DNA of 64,000 nucleotides from Artemia franciscana (taxonomy: Eukaryota; Arthropoda; Branchiopoda; Anostraca; Artemiidae). Below the pieces are notes generated by a model that did not search any database, had not been told where the DNA came from, and saw only the letters and a program-made list of their open reading frames with translations. Position 1 is the first letter of the stretch, and each line of letters begins with the position of its first letter. Where the stretch lies: the NCBI RefSeq assembly GCF_032884065.1, contig NC_088866.1:57991866-58055865 (forward strand), in the 5' to 3' direction. Both the position numbers and the translations under genes were made by a program. This document shows, in pieces, positions 56,801 to 64,000 of the stretch.

Positions 56801-58018
56801 TTAGTGCATCTCTACTTCTCCTTGAGCTATTTGCAAAATTTTCATGCCCAAAAGCACATATCATCTACCTTTATATATCTTTTATCTGTCCACAGCTTGA
56901 GTATGCTTGTCCGGTGTGGTATTTTGGTCTTACGGTGGATCAGTCAGATAGGCTTGAAATCATCCAGAAGAGAGCCCTGAGAAGTATTTACAGTAAGGGT
57001 AAAGTGCTTTACATTCTCCTCCTCAAGGAATTCTTCCTCTAGCTTGGCAGCCCGACGTGTTACTCTTTATACCAATTTCGGAAATAATCTGCGTCGTAAA
57101 CCAAACTTTCAATGTATACTCCCAGTCCCTTATTACCCTCTAAAGCCCCGTTTACTCCTATCAAAAACACACAAAAATCCCAGTTTTAAATCCTGTTAAT
57201 TCAAGAACTGAACGCTATAGAAAGAGCTTTGTACCAGCGTTAGTTGAAATCATAAATAAATGAAAATTGTAATGCATCACGTTAATGTGTCATTTATATT
57301 GTTAATGTGTTAGTTTTTTTTGTTTCATTTTTATTTGACAGTCCAGTTGGATTCATCATTGTATGTTTTTAAAATGTATGTATGTTTTTACTTATACCCT
57401 CATTTTTATTCATTTTGTTTATATTACTTACTTTTACTTATTTTACATTTTTGTGTACTTAAGTACTCATTTTTAATCATTTTATTTATTCTACTCATTT
57501 TTATTAACAGGCCAGTTTGGTTCATCGCTGTAGGTAATGTTTTAATATTGCACTTATGTTTTTTTTTTGCTTTTTTTATACAATGCAGACTAGCTGACTG
57601 ATGGCAACAAGTTCGGCAGTTTCTGTGTTATGAGAGTTTGCTTAAAGTACTATTCATTCACTAAATTATAAATGTAATTCTACTAGGCCGACATAGACTA
57701 AAAAGAGAGAAAAGCGCGCCTGCGCATAGTAAACTGAATATTCTACTTACCTGATTTTGTGCACTGCTATCGTCACTATCATCACTTTCCCCACTTGGTG
57801 ATGCTGCAAGTGCTGCTTGGGGTGGAGACGTTTTTTGGGTCCATCCTTCCAATGAGCCTCGATTGGCCAGTTCATATTGCTGAGCTACAGATTGCATATG
57901 TTGCTGATTTACATCCATTGAGTTTCCTAACTGTTGTATGGTATAACCTCCATTATTATGAGACATCTGTGCATACGACCTCTGTTGTTCATACTGTTGC
58001 TGTTGTTGATGATGGGCA
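38750..58018 (-). CDS. TOX-family protein, C-terminal five exons (joined, minus: 57751-58018, 50535-50996, 43880-43939, 40517-40725, 38750-38804)
   Basis: TOX proteins are nuclear HMG-box factors. TOX3 and TOX4 types carry Gln/Pro-rich transactivation regions, and TOX4-type proteins end in a Cys-containing tail. Here five exons with compatible phases encode 350 residues: a Q/M-rich segment ending in [17 protein letters not shown], a long Q/M/G/P-rich segment ([31 protein letters not shown]), a 20-residue poly-Q piece, and the diagnostic tail [20 protein letters not shown] then [11 protein letters not shown] and DVFNAWVAS. That tail matches the ending of TOX4-like proteins. The HMG-box exon(s) were not found in the window, and the N-terminus is off the right side. 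Which vertebrate paralogue it corresponds to cannot be decided. Confidence 0.82.
38805..40516. other. TOX-like intron, nothing recognised
   Basis: AT-rich with T-runs. No element or exon was identified. Confidence 0.5.
40517..40725 (-). CDS. TOX-like exon with Cys-rich tail
   Basis: Acceptor TTTTTCTAG and donor TGCCG|GTATGT, phase 0 in and 2 out. It encodes [20 protein letters not shown], a His-rich HPHGPDGHP, then [20 protein letters not shown] and [11 protein letters not shown]. The C-x4-C...C-x3-C spacing and YCSNECVV are characteristic of TOX3/TOX4-like C-termini. Confidence 0.9.
40726..43879. other. TOX-like intron, nothing recognised
   Basis: It contains C- and G-homopolymers (41084-41097, 42320-42331, 42477-42490) but no exon or transposon I can support. 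Confidence 0.45.
43880..43939 (-). CDS. TOX-like 60-bp poly-Q micro-exon
   Basis: Acceptor CCTGTTTTAG and donor CAG|GTAATT bracket 20 whole codons ([20 protein letters not shown]). The phase is 0 at both ends, so it could be skipped without changing frame. Confidence 0.7.
45640..48635. repeat. Degenerate tandem array, about ten units of 260-290 bp, in a TOX-like intron
   Basis: Each unit holds CTAGTTGCCCTCCGATCACT, TTTTGACTCTTAAAAAG, AACTAGAACTTTCAATTTCC, AATCAAATGAGCCC, ACGACCATCCCTT, GGCATAACTTACAACAC, a C/G-rich block and GGAGTTTTGTTATCTGATC. The GGCATAACTTA-like element recurs near 46167, 46427, 47085, 47357, 47560, 47847, 48105 and 48362. The GGCAACTAG phrase also occurs in the hairpin-ended family, suggesting shared origin. 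No protein was seen. Confidence 0.85.
48737..49090 (-). pseudogene. BED-like zinc-finger transposon protein fragment
   Basis: The minus strand is open from about 49090 to TGA at 48737. It encodes [20 protein letters not shown] then ASSDEH, a C-x2-C...H-x5-H finger of the type found in transposon-derived proteins, and then [20 protein letters not shown] and [16 protein letters not shown]. It has no start codon or further domain in frame. Assignment to a hAT- or similar transposon-derived family is inference from the finger and the E.xWTLK-like motif. Confidence 0.4.
49100..50534. other. TOX-like intron, nothing recognised except a short duplication
   Basis: A roughly 70-bp imperfect duplication lies at 49420-49515 (CCACCCTATAGGTCAATGTT versus CCACCATATAGACCAATTTT). 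Otherwise unrecognised. Confidence 0.45.
50535..50996 (-). CDS. TOX-like exon, Gln/Met/Gly/Pro-rich
   Basis: Acceptor TTATTGCAG, donor CAG|GTGAAA, 154 whole codons, phase 0 at both ends. It begins [14 protein letters not shown], contains [17 protein letters not shown] and many NxGQPM repeats, and ends [13 protein letters not shown]. Low-complexity composition suits the transactivation region after the HMG box. Plus-strand frames across it are antisense shadows. Confidence 0.82.
50997..52035. other. TOX-like intron, no HMG-box exon seen
   Basis: Read on the minus strand for basic KKKKDPNEP-like, FFRD- and SMWD-like motifs of TOX HMG boxes. None was found. Confidence 0.45.
52040..52345 (-). 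mobile_element. LINE 3' fragment, degraded
   Basis: CAATAACTCACCGAATCAAT and CTCCTGAGGCCACTACAGCA resemble, with changes, the 3' ends at 14950 and 26150 of the endonuclease-RT LINE. The orientation is minus. No readable frame remains. Confidence 0.5.
52346..53960. other. TOX-like intron, nothing recognised
   Basis: AT-rich. The phrase GTGAATGTCC/GGACATTCAC recurs in both orientations near 53333-53645. No exon was seen. Confidence 0.4.
53960..54515 (+). mobile_element. CR1/jockey-like LINE, 3' coding end and tail
   Basis: The plus strand reads [20 protein letters not shown] then KRAVKIILG, a frame break, then [16 protein letters not shown] and [18 protein letters not shown] before a stop. 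It ends in TGAATAAATATATTCTATTC, a pentamer-repeat tail typical of such LINEs. VWH.GLT..QSDRLE.IQKRA is the common C-terminal motif. Confidence 0.8.
55028..55060 (+). repeat. (TAG)n microsatellite, possibly a LINE tail
   Basis: Seven TAG/GTA units precede AACAATTTTATTAGAAATAA. The flank is AT-rich and unassigned. Confidence 0.7.
55061..56435. other. TOX-like intron, nothing recognised
   Basis: Contains a partial inverted pair near 55490-55620 (TCTGTTCCTTAATTTAATTG and TTCAATTAAGTGAAACTTAA). No exon was seen. Confidence 0.4.
56435..57262 (+). mobile_element. CR1/jockey-like LINE, RT 3' half
   Basis: An RT remnant (VPQ-like block near 56445, then DDMSLLEKC) is followed by [58 protein letters not shown] and, after frame breaks, [20 protein letters not shown] and stop. 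It is the same general type as 53960-54515 and is inactive. Confidence 0.8.
57263..57750. other. TOX-like intron with short TTTTTATTCATTTT duplications
   Basis: Phrases such as TACTCATTTTTAATCATTTT and CTACTCATTTTTATTAACAG repeat around 57395-57510, and CAGTCCAGTTGGATTCATCA resembles CAGGCCAGTTTGGTTCATCG. No exon was seen. Confidence 0.4.
57751..58018 (-). CDS. TOX-like exon, Q-rich and acidic/Ser segment
   Basis: Acceptor GTCTTTCTAG precedes the exon (phase 2) and donor CAG|GTAAGT follows at 57751. The exon encodes [53 protein letters not shown] and ESDDSDDS. In TOX proteins a Ser/acidic patch sits just before the basic HMG-box region, so the box would be expected next. Confidence 0.78.
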
Positions 58019-58374
58019 CTAGAAAGACGTGACAATTCCAATATCAGCATAATTACCAAAATTTCAAAATCTAATTGTACACTAAAAGATTACAGCAAAT
58101 CTTGAAATATGTTAATGAGTGTTAAATCTTTTAGCAACAGAAACTAGACTCTCAACGGAAATCTTCATGTAAGCATCTATACAGCGCTACACTTAAAACG
58201 AGTAAAAACACTTCCATATTTTTACTTTTAGGAAGTTTATTTTTTTGCGAAATAGAGGGGGGCAAATATTCTATACACAATATAGAGACACTGCACACTT
58301 TCAAAAGCAATCTCTCTAAAATCATGTAGCTGCACTCCCATATAGTTAGATAAAAAAGGACAGTTAGTATCAAA

Positions 58375-58860
58375 TAAAAGTAAGGAGCAGCATTAATGCT
58401 TAAAACAAACAAGTTGTATAGTGTACGAGGATGTCTGCTCCCTCCTCAACCTCCCACTCTTTACACTAAATTAAATAAAAAAACAAGTTTTTTAAATGAA
58501 AGTAAGGAGCGACATTAAAACTTAAAACGAACAGAAATTACTCCGTATATGAAAGGGGCTTTTCCTTCTCAACGCCCCGCTCTTTCTCTTAACTCTACAT
58601 TTTAAAACAGTAAAAACTTTCATTTAAAAAACTTGTTTTTTTTTTTATTTAGTTTTCGAACGTTTTTGAATCATTGCATGTTTTGATTTTGGCTCTCCGC
58701 AGAGGAATAATTAAAACGAAATTTGTATATTTATTTATTTTTTTTGGCTAAATGGCTTTCTCATAATTTTGATCGAATGGTTTTGAGAAAAAAAGAGCGG
58801 GGGAGGAAGCCTAGTTGCCCTCCGATTTTCGATTAATTAAAAAGGCAACTAGAAATTAAA
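58375..58860 (-). mobile_element. Hairpin-ended foldback repeat family, copy D (partial)
   Basis: It has the same phrases and orientation as copy B: AGTAAGGAGCGACATTAAAA, CTCCGCAGAGGAATAATTAA, GCGGGGGAGGAAGCCTAGTT and AAAAGGCAACTAGAA. The foldback centre is largely deleted, leaving short arms with AAAAAACAAGTTTTTTAAAT ends. Confidence 0.75.
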
Positions 58861-59425
58861 GCAACTAATTAAAAGCAACCACAGAGTTTGATATAATTGA
58901 AATGTTTTAAAATTTTCTTTTCTCATAAATTTATTACAAATCATGTCTCGTAAATTCTATTTATAGCTCATTGAAATCCTTTAAACAATTGCTTTTATGA
59001 TTTCAATTTATTATTTTATTACTACCCCAACTGCTACTCCTTATTTCAAATATCTAATCAGAGTTTTTCAAGAGCAAAAATTTTATCTTATAAAGGGTAG
59101 GGAAAGCCAATCATGATTGGAACAAAGAGAATTGTTTAAGGAGCTCTCTTTCAAAGACATTCTAACTTAATATTTACTTATTATTTCAGCTAACTAAAAT
59201 CTAAATAGAATTCTCTGACGCTTTGGTTCAATTTGTTCTACGTAGCCAACCGTTTCGACATGCGGGCGTCTTAAATGTCCCCGACGACTCAATCATAGGA
59301 GTATCAAAAATTTATAAACGATCATATTGGCAAGAATTTATGTGAGTCACTTTTTTGATACTTTAGCGATAGAAGATTTTGACGATAGATATGAATCTGT
59401 TAAAAATATAAAAGACAAAACCTTC

Positions 59426-59722
59426 TTTCTCGGCTTTTAGATCGTAGCTTTCGATCACGACTTCGGGATCGTCTCCTATCTCGGCCTCCTGGCATTGGTT
59501 TTCTGTCACGGCTTCTTGGCCTCTTTCTATCGCGACTTTTAGAACGCCTTTTTCGGTCACGACTTCTTTAACGCGTTTTTACTTTATCGCGGGATCGAGA
59601 TCTTCGTCGATCTCGGCTTCGTGACCGTCTTTTCCTGTCTCGATTACGATCTTTGTCCTTACTCTTGCCTCGATCTCTGCTTCTATCTTGGTCTCGGCTT
59701 CGGTTTAAGTCAGCATCACGAG
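59426..59722 (-). pseudogene. RS-domain exon fragment, second copy with stop and lost acceptor
   Basis: Read on the minus strand: RDADLNRSRDQDRSRDRGKS through DKVKTR, an in-frame TAA, then RSRDRKRRSKSRDRKRPRS and RDRRRSRSRDRKLRSKSRE. It runs further into the RS repeat than the 37.8 kb copy. The acceptor AG of that copy is AC here (TTTCATTTCAC), and eight codons are absent. It is not functional as it stands. Confidence 0.75.
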
Positions 59723-60146
59723 TGAAATGAAATTAGAATAAATTTTAAAATTCTTATTGCTAAGTTCTATTTCTGCAGTCCTTTGAATATAGTTATTAAA
59801 AATCAAGACAGCAATTTTTGGCTATTATTCAATTTTGCTTTATTCGTCCATTTCGCTTTACCGATCGACATTTTGAAATTTGCTTGCAATTATCTTTATC
59901 ATAAAATGTTAAGTTGAAAATAGCCGAAAAATACGCAAAAATAGGATAATCTTCATATTTTAAAAAAAAGGTTTATGGCATTCTCGAAGAAAAAGTCATA
60001 AGCCAAAACTAGTTTATGTGTGGTATAGATTATGCTGATGGTTTGATGGAAAATGTGAGCAAAATGAACGAACTTTTAAGGGTTTTGCCAGTTCAGGGTG
60101 CAAGAATAGGTTTGAAAATTAATATCAAGAAGACCAAGTTGCTAAG
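59511..60146 (-). repeat. Inverted duplication, right copy
   Basis: This is the reverse complement of 37388-38048: RS fragment, intron-like sequence, then RT fragment ENVSKMNELLRVLPVQGARI on the plus strand. Both ends of the match are sharp at the stated coordinates, apart from small differences. Confidence 0.88.
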
Positions 60147-60417
60147 ACTAGGAATATGTGCAGGTGAAGATTGGGTATCGAAAAGATCGATAAAGTGGAC
60201 AGCTTCAATTATCCTTAAGCACACACGTAAGCTTCACCCTTGTAAGCACACACGATATGAAAAATCGTAACTCTTTTTTCCTTGCTCCTTGTACCGAACA
60301 GGAGGTTTCTTCTCTATTTTTGAACCTGAAGAATTAAGTCGGAAGATACTATGGGCCTCTTTAATGATGTACTGATAACTGCAGCTCTGGTACTTGTTCC
60401 CCTACTAACCTATACTA

Positions 60418-60907
60418 TAAATAATATGAAAAAAACTTCGTTTTCTTAAAGAGTTAAAGAGGCTGCGTCCCAAAGTCGAACCTTAAAACGTACAGGAATT
60501 AGGAGAGGCAGTTGGGGGGCTGCCGCCCCCCAAACCCCCCGCTTTTAAAGACTCTTTTGTACAGGTTTTTTGTTGTGGGGGGACTTCATTGTTACTAATT
60601 ACTAGTTTCGGCGCAATGGTTCTCCTGTCCTCTTGTGCTTAACATTTTTCGAAGTTATTCCATTATTCATTCATTTCAATTTTTTGTTAATTAAAAGAGG
60701 GCCTTTCCGAAGCCAAGAGCGGGGGGTTAGGGGGGCGGCAGCCCCCCACAACAAAAAACCTGTACAAAAGAGTCTTTAAAAGCGGGGGGTTTGGGGGGCG
60801 GCAGCCCCCCAACTGCCTCTCCTAATTCCTGTACGTTTTAAGGTTCGACTTTGGGACGCAGCCTCTTTAACTCTTTAAGAAAACGAAGTTTTTTCATATT
60901 ATTTCTG
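60418..60907. mobile_element. Large foldback with GC-rich arms (about 165 bp each)
   Basis: Arms 60418-60582 and 60742-60907 are near-perfect reverse complements around a 159-base centre. Each arm holds AGGAATTAGGAGAGGCAGTT and the internal hairpin GGGGGGCTGCCGCCCCCC. A third, diverged arm fragment lies at 60955-61020. No protein was seen. Confidence 0.88.
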
Positions 60908-61170
60908 TACGTTTTTCTACAATCCATGGTGGATGTAATTTAATAATTCCTGTACTCCTCGTACAGGAATTAGGAGAGGAAGTTGGATGGCTGCCGCCCC
61001 CCAACCCCCTCGCTTTTAAATCATTGTATAAAATAGAAAAAAAAATAGATAGAATGACCGAAATGTTTCTTTTGCTCATAAGAAGCTAATATTCTGTTAT
61101 CTCTCAAATGATAAGCAGTCCAGGTGTTATCAAAATTATACACTTTTATTTTGATCTTGTGAAAAAAAAC

Positions 61171-61245
61171 CGCCCGATAAGGGACTTGAACCCTTGACTT
61201 TAGGATTTAAAGTCCCATCCTCTACCGACTGAGCTAAATACCTGC
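61171..61245 (-). pseudogene. Degenerate tRNA gene (tRNA-Lys-like), anticodon loop reads TTA
   Basis: The minus strand has TAGCTCAGTCGGTAGAG (D arm, A box), stem TGGGA/TCCTA around loop CTTTAAA, and GGGTTCAAGTCCC (T arm, B box), then TCGGGCG and a run of eight T. The T arm and anticodon stem pair, while the acceptor stem pairs at only a few positions. Overall it resembles eukaryotic tRNA-Lys. The loop gives TTA at the anticodon positions, which would read UAA. A tRNA pseudogene or tRNA-derived SINE head is likeliest. Confidence 0.7.
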
Positions 61246-61699
61246 TTGTGTATAAATATAACTTTTAAATAACTTTTGAGAATTTCAAAAATTAACATGG
61301 GCTCTTATGGGGAAATGGGTTTTTCTAAGCTAGAAAATCGGGGGGTTAAGATTTTCCGACGAAACTTTCATGGGCACTTACTCGGAGAATTCCGCGTCGA
61401 ATGAGTCTTCGTACACCCAGATCCGATGTCGGCTGTGACCTGTAGGCGTCGAGAAAAAAAGAAAATGAACATTAAGTGGCTATGCTTGGTTTCTGGAAAA
61501 CAGGGAAGGAGTTATCGGATCGAGCTGAAATTTCGCGGATAATTTCGCGGATAAATTTCGCTGAAATTTCCTGGGCCCTAGGGAACCTTAACTTGTGAAT
61601 TTCAGCCCGATCGGACAACGTTAAAAGGGGGCTGGGGTTGACGGGTCGAAACTTTCGGCCAGATTTTCCCCATGAAGGAAAAGTCGGAGGGGGATGAAA

Positions 61700-63478
61700 T
61701 TTGGCAGGTTTCTTAGTTGGAGCTCGGGCTACGAAATGCATCCCTCCCCATCCCATCCTGCGACCACTGGAACCGAAGATCGCTTAACATTGTCGTGGTT
61801 CGCCTCTTTAAAGAGGCACGAGTGTGCCTCCTTGATATCTCCTTGTCAAGTGACGTATTTCAATCCGTCTTTAAAACTGCTAAGGTAATGCCCCTGCATA
61901 AAAAAGGAGAAAAGAGTCTAATTAGCTACCGAACTATCTCTATCCTACCAATCATTTCATAAGTTCTTGAGCACTTAGTCCACAATCGTCTGTGCTAATA
62001 TAATTTCAATATCTTTGGGCTTCCTCATAATTGGTTTGTGTTTTATCTATCGTAAAGGAAATAGTGCGTTGTTCCTGAGAATACACATTCAACCCAATCA
62101 CCGGTCCTATCTGGTGCGCCCCAAGGGCCTTTCTTTAGTCCTCTTCTGCTCCTGCGTTTCATTAATGATCTTGTACACGATAGTAACCCTCTAATACACT
62201 TTGCAATCTTCGCTGACGATACTAATATTTTTATAGCTACTGAATCCACCTCTACATTGGAAACTAAAACAAACGAGGTGCTAAGAAATGTGCAAAACTG
62301 GTGCAACGTCAATTGCAGGGTACCGAACGCCCATAAAAGTTCGTTCGTTCTCTTCCAGAATAATCGCAAGACAATATAAAACTTCCCAAGACAGATATGA
62401 TGAAACTCCTTGGCGTTTACTGAACTCTGGCCTCACGTTCAAGCAACACGTCAGTTTTCTCACTTCTTTCCTCTCTCGCCTGATGCTAATGCAACACTAA
62501 CTAATGCGAAAACTAAGCAACACGTCAGTTTTCTCACTTCTTTTCTCTCTCGCCTCTGCTAATGATGTATCCTACCGTATATTACTGAAGCAATGTTTGC
62601 GAAAATAAAAGCATCTCTAATCTAGAATCATAAAAATAGCACAGAATAGAACCGTAAAAGCTACTTCCGGGCTTCCTCGAAGGTCTCCTACCTCTGATCT
62701 ATATACAACCACTGGATTGACTGAAGTTGCAAATCTGAATAAGCTTCCTAACCTAAGACATACACTCACTGCCAATCACAGAGTTTTACCTGATAACCTC
62801 TCGCACTTTTAAACTCCTTGCTCCTCTGTGAATCCTGGATGTCCCCTCCACTCACACTCAAACATATTTCTCCAGCCCTGCTGGAACACAAGCTTTGCTC
62901 GCTAATCCCCAATTTCACTTTTATCATGCTTTGGAATTCCCTTCCCGAAACTTAAAAAAATCTCGAGAGCTTCTCGTCCCTTAAAATGAAAACTGAAAAC
63001 ATTTTGAAATTGTCCTCCCATTTTAATTTTCAAAATTATTTTGATTTAGCGTCTCTATGATTTATTCACTGGGTTTGTCTTGTTTAGTTTTTACACTATC
63101 ATCTTCATTTCTATTTTTTTGAATGAAATATTGAATGGAATTAAATTTAATACAGTTTCCCGAGAGCTTCTCATCCCTTAAAATATAAATCCTTACAACA
63201 CATTGAACTTCCCCTCCCATATTAATTTTCAAATTTATTTTGATTTAGTGTCTCTATGATTTATTAATTGTGTTCGTTCACTTTCATTTTTTACATTACC
63301 GTCTTTATTTTCACCTTTTTAGGTATTTACTTGCTCTGTCTGCTTGTTTGTTTTCTTTTTAATTTTTTTTTCTCCTCTTTGTTTTGTTGTTCGACTCGCA
63401 GAAGCTATGCTTTTGAGTCGAAGCTAAGTAACTGAGTTTGTTTTTTTTTAATAAATAAATTGATCGATGATTGATTTA
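61700..63478 (+). mobile_element. CR1/jockey-like LINE with (TTGAT)n-type tail
   Basis: RT blocks with frame breaks follow each other: SDVFQSVFKTAKVMPLHKKG, SYRTISILPIIS, a FADDT-like block near 62205-62235 (IFADDTNIFIATEST), then NVQNWCNVNCRVPNAHKSS. The 3' UTR ends near AATAAATTGATCGATGATTG. Within the 3' part about 140 bp is duplicated (62965-63100 and 63155-63290, each with GAGAGCTTCTC and GTCTCTATGATTTATT). Confidence 0.75.
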
Positions 63479-64000
63479 CCTAGGTAGTGTTATCAGTAAA
63501 GACGGTGGGTGCAGAGAAGATGTAAAAAGTAGAATAAAAAAGACTCACTGTTTTTTTCACAGTTGAAAAAAGTTTGGAATAATAGAAGACAAATCTGCGA
63601 ACCACGATTAAAATATTTGAAGCAACAGTGGCGACAATGGTCAAGTATGTTTCTGAAGCACGGGCGCTCCAAAACACAAAAAAGGAGTTGTTTGATATTT
63701 TCAAGAAAAATAGCTCACAGATTGTTTTAGGTACCCGGCTGATTGACCGTATCTGAAATAGTAAGTTGTACAAAAAATGTGGTTCAATACTGCTTTCTAG
63801 GGCTATAATGAGAATAGGGTTGTGATGGTTAGGACACGTTTTGCGGATGAAGAATGACAGCTTGCCAGAGTTTTTCCTTGTCGGCCAACCGTCTAGGGCC
63901 AAACAAAACATGGGTCGTCCCCGAATGGGGTGGGAGGCTGTAGTAAGAAAATACTTTAGGGAAATATGAATTTCCTGCGAAGGTGTAAAAAGGGAGGCTT
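63479..64000 (+). mobile_element. Endonuclease-RT LINE 3' coding region, runs off the right edge
   Basis: The plus strand encodes, with stops and shifts, LGSVISKDGG, EDVKSRIKK, then RVRLDR/LGTRLIDR-like, a W.GHVLRMKN-like block and GRPRMGWEAVVRKYF. It is the same family as the minus-strand copies at 14.9-17.6 and 26.1-27.5 kb. Confidence 0.75.

Noticed and set aside
57759..58022. Plus-strand 87-residue frame
   Set aside because: It is an antisense shadow of the TOX-like exon at 57751-58018.
59363..59560. 65-residue minus-strand frame
   Set aside because: It is an out-of-frame reading of the RS-repeat pseudogene, whose RS frame is the meaningful one.
61171..61245. Functional tRNA gene
   Set aside because: The acceptor stem pairs at few positions, and the anticodon loop does not give a Lys anticodon.

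Overview
The window reads as animal nuclear DNA. It is AT-rich, has GT-AG introns of hundreds to thousands of bases, and holds parts of two conserved animal genes embedded in transposon debris and very long simple repeats. An arthropod is likely. The long (TA)n, poly(A) and poly(T) tracts and the LINE mix would fit a crustacean such as a branchiopod, but that is inference and no diagnostic marker is present. There is no bacterial-type operon, CRISPR array or rRNA.

Gene 1 (+ strand, enters from the left edge, ends at 18546): six exons of the RNA polymerase III subunit RPC5 (POLR3E). Intron phases agree at every junction and give 355 residues to a stop codon. The first coding exons lie outside the window.

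Gene 2 (- strand, 58018 down to 38750): five exons of a TOX-family protein, with a Q/M-rich middle and the Cys-rich C-terminal tail. The exon(s) for the TOX HMG box were not found between the visible exons or upstream to 64000. The genes converge on a roughly 20 kb gene-poor interval.

Mobile DNA by region: 6.0-6.9 kb, foldback element with perfect palindromes inside a POLR3E intron; 7.6-8.3 kb, A60 and T81 tracts; 10.28-12.72 kb, element with 11-bp terminal inverted repeats and about eight 280-bp tandem units; 13.0-13.2, 25.7-26.0 and 31.0-31.4 kb, long (TA)n; 14.9-17.6, 24.0-24.9, 26.1-27.5, 52.0-52.3, 53.9-54.5, 56.4-57.3, 61.7-63.5 and 63.5-64.0 kb, LINE remnants of at least two types; 21.7-23.4, 29.3-31.0, 32.4-33.8 and 58.4-58.9 kb, copies of one non-coding element built of foldbacks and ending in a hairpin; 25.0-25.7 kb, remnant of a Helitron-type helicase interrupted by a GACGACCGGGACAC minisatellite; 35.5-36.0 kb, minisatellite with a 201-bp higher-order unit; 45.6-48.6 kb, degenerate array of about 270-bp units; 60.4-60.9 kb, large GC-rich foldback.

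The observations most worth checking are: (1) an inverted duplication (37.39-38.05 kb and 59.51-60.15 kb) carrying an intron-exon piece of an RS-domain gene plus LINE sequence, which flanks all visible TOX exons; (2) the missing TOX HMG-box exon; (3) the helicase remnant split by a minisatellite and bordered by a duplicated helicase segment; (4) the hairpin-ended foldback family; (5) a degenerate tRNA-like gene with intact A and B boxes and an anticodon that would read UAA.
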